A stretch of DNA of 47,351 bases from Chloroflexota bacterium (GTDB lineage Bacteria; Chloroflexota; Dehalococcoidia; DSGV01). The DNA lies in NCBI GenBank assembly GCA_021787985.1, contig JAJYLG010000016.1, positions 1 to 47,351 of the forward strand, given 5' to 3'. Position 1 is the first letter of the stretch, and the number at the start of each line of letters is the position of its first letter. The position numbers and the translations under genes are program-made. Under the pieces are notes generated by a model. It was not told the origin of the DNA. It worked only from the letters and a program-made list of their open reading frames with translations, and did no database searches. This document shows, in pieces, positions 42,855 through 47,351 of the stretch.

Positions 42855-44672
42855 TCAGCGCGGCGTAGCTTCCAGCTTCGCCAGCAGCGGCTCGCAGGCG
42901 TCGGCCGGCACCGGCTCCCACGCCTCCAGCACCGGCCACCAGCGCCACCCCGTCTCGTCCGGATCGAGCGCGTCTCGTGGCGATGCGAACGCCGCGCGCC
43001 ACAGGTACGCCGTGGCGACCAGGTGCTTGTGGGCATCGCCCCGCTCAGCGATGAGCCCTTCGCCCTCCTCGAGCAGGAACGTCGTCGCCATACAGTGGTA
43101 GAGCCGCTCGGCGAGCGGCCGCGCGCGCAGGTCGCGCTCGTGCGGCGGGGCAGCCACCGCGGCCGCCATCGCGGACTCCGCGCGGTCGACCTCGTGCGCC
43201 AGCACGGCCGCCAGCCGCCGCCCGACCTCCGAACGAACGCCCGCGAGCCGGTCGCGCAGCTCGGCCAGGAGCGCGTCGCCGGCTCCCTCACGACGGATGG
43301 CGCGCAGCGTGTCGAGCGCCACCACGTTGGTCGTGCCCTCCCAGATGGAGCCCAGGTGACTGTCGCGCACCAGGCGCGCGTTGATCCAGTCCTCGACGTA
43401 GCCGTTGCCGCCGCGCGCGTCCATGCCGGCCACCGCCACCGCGCGGCCCCGCTCGGTCGTCCAGCACTTGGCCAGCGGCGTCATGATGCGCAGGAGCGCG
43501 CGCGGCCGCTCGTCGCCGGCGCCTACCCCCGCGAAGGCGGGGGGGCGGAGGTCGGCGCGGTCCCACGTCGCCGCCGTGTGGAAGACGACCGCCGCGGCGG
43601 CCTCGACGTCGAGCAGCATCTGGAAGAGGTCCTCGCGCATCAGCGGCAGGTCGGCCAGCGCTCGGCCGAAGGCGGCACGCGCCTTGGCGTAAACCGTCGC
43701 CTCCAGGTACGACCTGCGCATCATCGCGGCCGCCCGCATCGCGTTCGAGAGGCGAGAGGCGTTGATCATCTCCGCCATCTGCACGAAGCCGCGCTCCAGC
43801 TCGCCCACCAGGTAGGCGACCGTGCGGTCGTACGTCACCTCGCCCGACGCCATCGAGCGCGTGCCGAGCTTGTCCTTCAGACGGTTGATGGTGTAGCGGT
43901 TGCGCGAGCCGTCCGGCAGCTCGCGTGGCACCAGGAAGAGGCCGAGGCCGCGCGTGCCGTCCGGCGCGCCCACGGGCCGGGCGAGCGTCAGGATCACGCC
44001 CGCGTCCACGTTGGAGCAGAACCACTTGTCGCCGGCCAGCAGCCAGTGGTCGCCCTCCGGCTCGGCGACGGTGGTGGCAGCACCCACGTCGGACCCGGCG
44101 CCGCGCTCCGTCATGAACATCGCTCCTTGCCACAGCGACTCCAGATCCTGGCTGGTGAGCCGCGGCAGGTACCGCGCCTGCAGCTCTTCGCCGGCGTACC
44201 TGCGCAGCGTGCGCGCCGCCGAGTCTGTCATGTTCACCGGGCAGAGCAGGCCGAACTCCGACTGCGCGAACAGGTATGAGAGCGCGTACTTGGCGGTGTG
44301 CGGCACGACCCCCGGCCAGCCGCGCACACCCGGCCGATGCGACATCGCCGCCAGCCCCAGGTGGCCGAACGCGATCCGCTCCATCTGCTCGTAGGCTGGA
44401 TGGTAGACCACCTCATCCACCCGCTGGCCCGCCTCGTCGTACTGGCGCAGCGTCGGCGGGTTCGCGTTCGCCACGAAGGCGAGCGCGTCCAGCTCGCCGC
44501 CCGCCAGCTCGCCGAGCTCGTCCAGCCACGGCTCCAGGCGAGCGAGATCGGCCGGCGCGAGCAGGCCGCGCAGCACGAACGACAGGTTCGCATCGGCGCG
44601 ATAGAAGTTCATGCCGCGCGTCGTCGGCATCGCGTCGTTGCGCGCGGCGGTGCGCTCGTCCAGCGTCGTCAT
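42855..44672 (-). CDS. Acyl-CoA dehydrogenase, AidB-like
   Basis: A flavin-dependent acyl-CoA dehydrogenase family enzyme of 605 residues, the long AidB/FadE-like type. Core motifs are FMTERGAGSDVGA (186-198), the FAD/substrate loop GDHWLLAGDKWFCSN (207-221), and GGNGYVEDW (421-429) before RLVRDSHLGSIWEGTTNVVALD. AidB relatives also bind DNA in some bacteria; this is not shown here. Residues 377-385 (PPAFAGVGA) come from a palindromic repeat (43526-43543) and sit where the neighbouring paralogue is about 14 residues shorter. Its paralogue at 44769-46511 lies upstream on the same strand with a 96-base gap. The substrate is unknown. Confidence 0.9.
   Translation of the reverse strand: MTTLDERTAARNDAMPTTRGMNFYRADANLSFVLRGLLAPADLARLEPWLDELGELAGGELDALAFVANANPPTLRQYDEAGQRVDEVVYHPAYEQMERIAFGHLGLAAMSHRPGVRGWPGVVPHTAKYALSYLFAQSEFGLLCPVNMTDSAARTLRRYAGEELQARYLPRLTSQDLESLWQGAMFMTERGAGSDVGAATTVAEPEGDHWLLAGDKWFCSNVDAGVILTLARPVGAPDGTRGLGLFLVPRELPDGSRNRYTINRLKDKLGTRSMASGEVTYDRTVAYLVGELERGFVQMAEMINASRLSNAMRAAAMMRRSYLEATVYAKARAAFGRALADLPLMREDLFQMLLDVEAAAAVVFHTAATWDRADLRPPAFAGVGAGDERPRALLRIMTPLAKCWTTERGRAVAVAGMDARGGNGYVEDWINARLVRDSHLGSIWEGTTNVVALDTLRAIRREGAGDALLAELRDRLAGVRSEVGRRLAAVLAHEVDRAESAMAAAVAAPPHERDLRARPLAERLYHCMATTFLLEEGEGLIAERGDAHKHLVATAYLWRAAFASPRDALDPDETGWRWWPVLEAWEPVPADACEPLLAKLEATPR
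43526..43543. repeat. Palindromic repeat inside the acyl-CoA dehydrogenase gene
   Basis: CCCCCGC-GAAG-GCGGGGG, 7-bp arms, the same core as the intergenic repeat at 6868-6883. It is translated in frame as part of RPPAFAGVGA, a peptide typical of repeat insertions that stay open in coding regions. The insert lies in a region that is variable among paralogues and probably forms a surface loop. Confidence 0.78.
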
Positions 44673-44768
44673 CCTGCGCTCATCCTCCCCGGCGGCCGGC
44701 CACTCGGCACGCCGACCGCCGCCACCTTCCCGCGGCCGCCCCCATGGCCCGCCTGCCCGCCCCGTCGC

Positions 44769-46511
44769 CTACCCCTCCGCGACCCGGCGGTAGCAGACGA
44801 TATCCTCGAAGTGCCGCAGCACTGTCACGTCGCCGTCCTCGATCCCGCGGGCGACTGGCTGCTGCAGCCGCTCGCGCGCGAAGATCCGCGCCACCACCCG
44901 GCCGCGCTCCGAACCGTCGGTGTCGCGCTGCCACGCGGCCGCCTCCAACAGCAGCGCCGCCTGCGTGACGTCCGCCAGGTACTCGACCGCGCGCCGCAGC
45001 TTGAGCTGCGCCTCGCGCGGCTGCGCGGCCAGCACGTAACGGAAGGCGCGCTCCGCCGCCAGCCGCTCGCGCCGGACCACCTCGGCCTCCGGCAGGTGAC
45101 CGGCCGCCGCCAGCGCCGCGTCGATGCGGTCGAGCAGCGCCTCGTGCGCCTGCTCCTTGCGCGCGGCACGGAGCACGTCGAGGCAGATGATGTTCTCCGT
45201 GCCCTCCCACAGGGTGTGGCACTGGGCGTCGCGCAGGATGCGCGCCGTCGGCCAATCCTCGATGTATCCGTTGCCGCCGATCGTCTCCACTGCCTGCACG
45301 GCCAGCTCCACCCCGCGCCGCGTCGCCCGCATCTTGGCCAGCGGCACCAGCACCCGGTAGAGTCGCTCGCCGTAGCCGGTCATCGTGCCAGCCTGTGCCG
45401 CCTCCAGCACCAGCGCCAGCGCCGCCTCGACCTCCACCGCCATGCGCACCAGCGTTTCCTGCACGGGCGCGTACTCCCAGATGCGCTGGCCGAAGGCGAC
45501 CCGCCGCGCGGCGTAGATCGCCGCTTCGAGGAACGCGCGGCGCATGATACCGAGGCCCATCGTGGCCACGCCCAGCCGCGACGTGTCCACCATCTCCATC
45601 ATCCGGTTGATGCCGCGGCCGTCGTAGGCGGCCTCCGGGTCGTCGCTGCCGGCCAGCAGGTACCCCTCGCAATCGACGAAGTCGACCTCGCCGGTGGGCA
45701 CCACGCGCGTCCCCAGCTTGTCCTTGATGCGCCGCACGTGGATGCCGTTCGGTGTGCCGTCGCGCCGCGTGTGCGGCACCAGGAACAGCGCGAGCCCCTT
45801 GACGCCCGGCGGCGCGCCCTCCGGCCGGGCGAGCGTCGCGATGGCGCGCGCGTCCACGTTGCTGCAGAACCACTTCAGCCCGTTGAGCAGCCAGTGGTCG
45901 CCCTCGCGTCGCGCCGTCGTCTCGATCGCGCCCACGTCCGAGCCGCCGGTGCGCTCGGTCATGAACATCGCGCCGTCCCACTTCTCCTCGAACGGCGCCT
46001 AGGTCAGCCGCCAGTAGGCCTCGTCCCGCCACCAGGCGGGCGCGTACCGGCCGACCAGGTCCGCCACGCCGGCGGTCATGCCGACGGCGCAGGTCATGCC
46101 GGTCTCGGCCTGGTTGAGCATGTAGGAGAGCGCCGTGGCCACGGCGCCGGGAACCTCGCGTCCCTCCTGCGCCTGCACCCGCTGGCTGAAGGCCGGAAAG
46201 CCGAACTCCCACAGGTCGCGCTTGGTGGCGAGCGCCGTCTCGTGGTGCACCACCTCGTCGACCTCGTTCCCCTCCCGGTCGTGCTTCACCAGCCGCGGCG
46301 GGTTCTTGTCGCTCACCTCCGCGCGCCGCGCGATCGGACCGCCGCAGAGCTCGCCGAAGCGGTCCAGGAGCGGCTCGGCCCAGGTCAGATCGCCGGCCGA
46401 GAGCATCCGCCGCAGCGCGTCCTGCAGCGCGTAGTCGGTGCGGTACCAGTTGAGCCCGATGGGGGTTTGCCAACGGCTGTAGTCGATGGGCGCCCGCGTC
46501 GTCGTCGTCAT
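44769..46511 (-). pseudogene. Acyl-CoA dehydrogenase, AidB-like, with in-frame amber stop
   Basis: A second AidB-like acyl-CoA dehydrogenase, paralogue of 42855-44672. The first part (170 codons from ATG 46511, after GGGAGG) ends in DEAYWRLT and TAG at 46001-45999. The same frame then continues without shift as APFEEKWDGAMFMTERTGGSDVG through to a normal C-terminus at 44769. The full frame would encode 580 residues, close to the paralogue's 605. GDHWLLNGLKWFCSN and GGNGYIEDWPTARILRD are intact downstream of the stop. It is either a recent nonsense mutation, a sequencing error or a read-through codon; a pseudogene is the simplest reading. Internal initiation at ATG 45968 would yield a 399-residue fragment without the N-terminal domain. 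Confidence 0.8.
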
Positions 46512-46616
46512 CGCGGCACCTCCCGCGGCACCATTGCACCGCCGGCCATCGGGCGCGGTCAATAGACCGTTCGGACCACCTTACGCGATGCCCGGCGCGG
46601 CACGCATCGTGTCTGG

Positions 46617-46668
46617 CGCGCCCCGCCTGCCCTGCCTGCCTGCCGGCAGGCAGGGCAGGCGGGGCGCG
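46617..46668. terminator. Long perfect hairpin after the SufR-like gene (interspersed palindrome)
   Basis: A perfect 24-bp stem with a 4-base loop (TGCC), six bases beyond the stop of the SufR-like gene and about 105 bases above the second acyl-CoA dehydrogenase start. The core CTGCCTGCC/GGCAGGCAG belongs to the palindrome family at 14656, 25552, 33040 and 36133, and is the longest member here. It probably ends the regulator's transcript. The interval 46512-46673 has no gene. Confidence 0.8.
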
Positions 46669-46673
46669 GCCGC

Positions 46674-47312
46674 TCAGCCCGCGGCCACCGCCTCGGCCAG
46701 CGGCCGCACGCGGTAGGAGCACGAATCGTCGCCGCGCAGCAGCGAGCTGACCAGCTTCACCTCGCCGCCCAGCAGCCGCCGCACCATGTCGAACTCGAGC
46801 GCGCACACCTCGTGGTGCGCCCGCGCCACCCGCGTGTACGGGCACGTGCACTCGCGCAGCAGGAAGCTCCCGTCCTCGCCGTGCTCGACCCGCACCTCGC
46901 ACCCCTGAGCGCGCAGGAGCTCGGCCACCCCCTGCACCCGTCGCCCGAGCGGCAGCCCCTCGACCCGGTACGCGTTGTCGCTCACCATGCGCCCGGCCAC
47001 CCGGCGCAACAGCCGCATCTCCCCGTCGAGCCCCTCGGCGGCGCGGATCTCCTCCAGCAACAGATTGGCCAGCGCGAAGTAGTTGTTCGGCAGCAGCCCT
47101 TCGGCGCGGTCGGAGAGGCGATACACCAGCGCCGGCCGGCCGACCCTGCCCCGCACCTCGCTCGTGTCCACCATCCCGTCGCGCTCCAGCACCGTCAGGT
47201 GCTGGCGGATCGCCGTGGGTGTCAGACGCATCACGTGCGCCAGGTCGCGCACCGTCGCCTGACCCTGACGCCGCAGGTGGGCGAGAATGCCCTGCCGCGT
47301 GCCCTGGATCAT
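46674..47312 (-). CDS. SufR-like iron-sulfur transcriptional regulator
   Basis: A 212-residue DNA-binding regulator. Residues about 5-65 form a DeoR/MarR-like winged helix (ATVRDLAHVMRLTPTAIRQHLTVLERDGMV). The C-terminal half has the SufR-type cysteines: Cys155 and Cys157 in ECTCPYTR, Cys170 in HHEVCALEFD and Cys198 in LLRGDDSCSY. The last three match the usual cluster ligands. Relatives hold a [4Fe-4S] cluster and repress the suf operon when iron-sulfur supply is adequate. ATG 47312 has GAGGGG upstream. The suf genes would be expected divergently beyond 47351, outside the window. A role with iron fits the DtxR/EfeU region but no link is shown. Confidence 0.87.
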   Translation of the reverse strand: MIQGTRQGILAHLRRQGQATVRDLAHVMRLTPTAIRQHLTVLERDGMVDTSEVRGRVGRPALVYRLSDRAEGLLPNNYFALANLLLEEIRAAEGLDGEMRLLRRVAGRMVSDNAYRVEGLPLGRRVQGVAELLRAQGCEVRVEHGEDGSFLLRECTCPYTRVARAHHEVCALEFDMVRRLLGGEVKLVSSLLRGDDSCSYRVRPLAEAVAAG

Positions 47313-47351
47313 GTCGCCCCTCGTTGCCGGATTACGCTAGTCAAACATAGT

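Noticed and set aside
45999-46001. Pyrrolysine or selenocysteine-like recoding at the amber codon
   Set aside because: Acyl-CoA dehydrogenases are not known to use it, no pyl gene is visible and the paralogue has an ordinary residue there.
44680-46902. Long minus-strand open frame across the second acyl-CoA dehydrogenase
   Set aside because: Gly/Arg-rich translation in a different frame from the recognisable dehydrogenase; a shadow.

Overview
This is a GC-rich bacterial chromosome segment. The streptomycin-operon order rpsL-rpsG-fusA-tuf, an S12 with an insert between its KSPAL and GSPQKRGVC motifs, many GTG starts and frequent acyl-CoA metabolism and transporter genes suggest a Chloroflexota (Thermomicrobia-like) or related terrabacterial lineage. 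That placement is inference; the window has no rRNA or tRNA gene. Genes are tightly packed, often with 4-base stop/start overlaps (ATGA or GTGA).

Layout. 1-3431: str operon on the minus strand, with a near-consensus promoter just upstream. 3448-9112: a branched-chain amino-acid-type ABC transporter (livF, G, M, H and a lipoprotein binding protein) read from an XRE-cupin regulator gene that has its own promoter and operator. 9186-9863: a small cell-surface protein with an MPATG-like anchor, preceded by a cyclic-di-GMP-I riboswitch. 9975-12920: iron region with an EfeU/FTR1 permease, a two-cupredoxin lipoprotein and a small unknown protein facing a DtxR-type regulator. The shared intergenic region holds a 31-bp iron-box-like palindrome. 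12964-14576: two tandem PAP2-superfamily paralogues. 14693-18537: pepA, a DUF2283 protein and a TIGR03960-type radical SAM protein. 18565-22377: DUF554 membrane protein, then a tetR-mmpL operon with a readable operator. 22444-24795: an operon led by a second cyclic-di-GMP-I riboswitch, encoding a secreted protein, a membrane protein with a degenerate HD-GYP domain and a small membrane protein. 24948-27516: long HPF, an enoyl-CoA hydratase and tsaD. 27635-31521: a secreted Asp-box (BNR) propeller protein and a divergent PP2C-like/propeller membrane protein. 31676-32869: a class II Fic protein with an AT-rich palindromic promoter. 33071-38546: two ABC-2 exporter systems with a DUF2283 gene and a BcrC-type phosphatase between them. 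38644-41561: an ECF sigma factor overlapping a putative anti-sigma factor whose outer part is an Asp-box propeller. 41528-42847: a toxin-antitoxin islet (hicB plus a frameshifted hicA) between 39-bp direct repeats. 42855-46511: two AidB-like acyl-CoA dehydrogenase paralogues, one carrying an in-frame amber stop and the other a repeat-derived peptide. 46674-47312: a SufR-like regulator.

How it fits together. The clearest regulatory theme is cyclic-di-GMP. Two separate class I riboswitches each lead an exported-protein gene, and one operon also encodes an HD-GYP-like protein that has lost catalytic residues. A second theme is extracytoplasmic Asp-box propellers, one of them wired to an ECF sigma factor. 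A third is short palindromic repeats scattered between genes, one of which has entered a coding sequence. Gene decay is visible in hicA and in the second acyl-CoA dehydrogenase.
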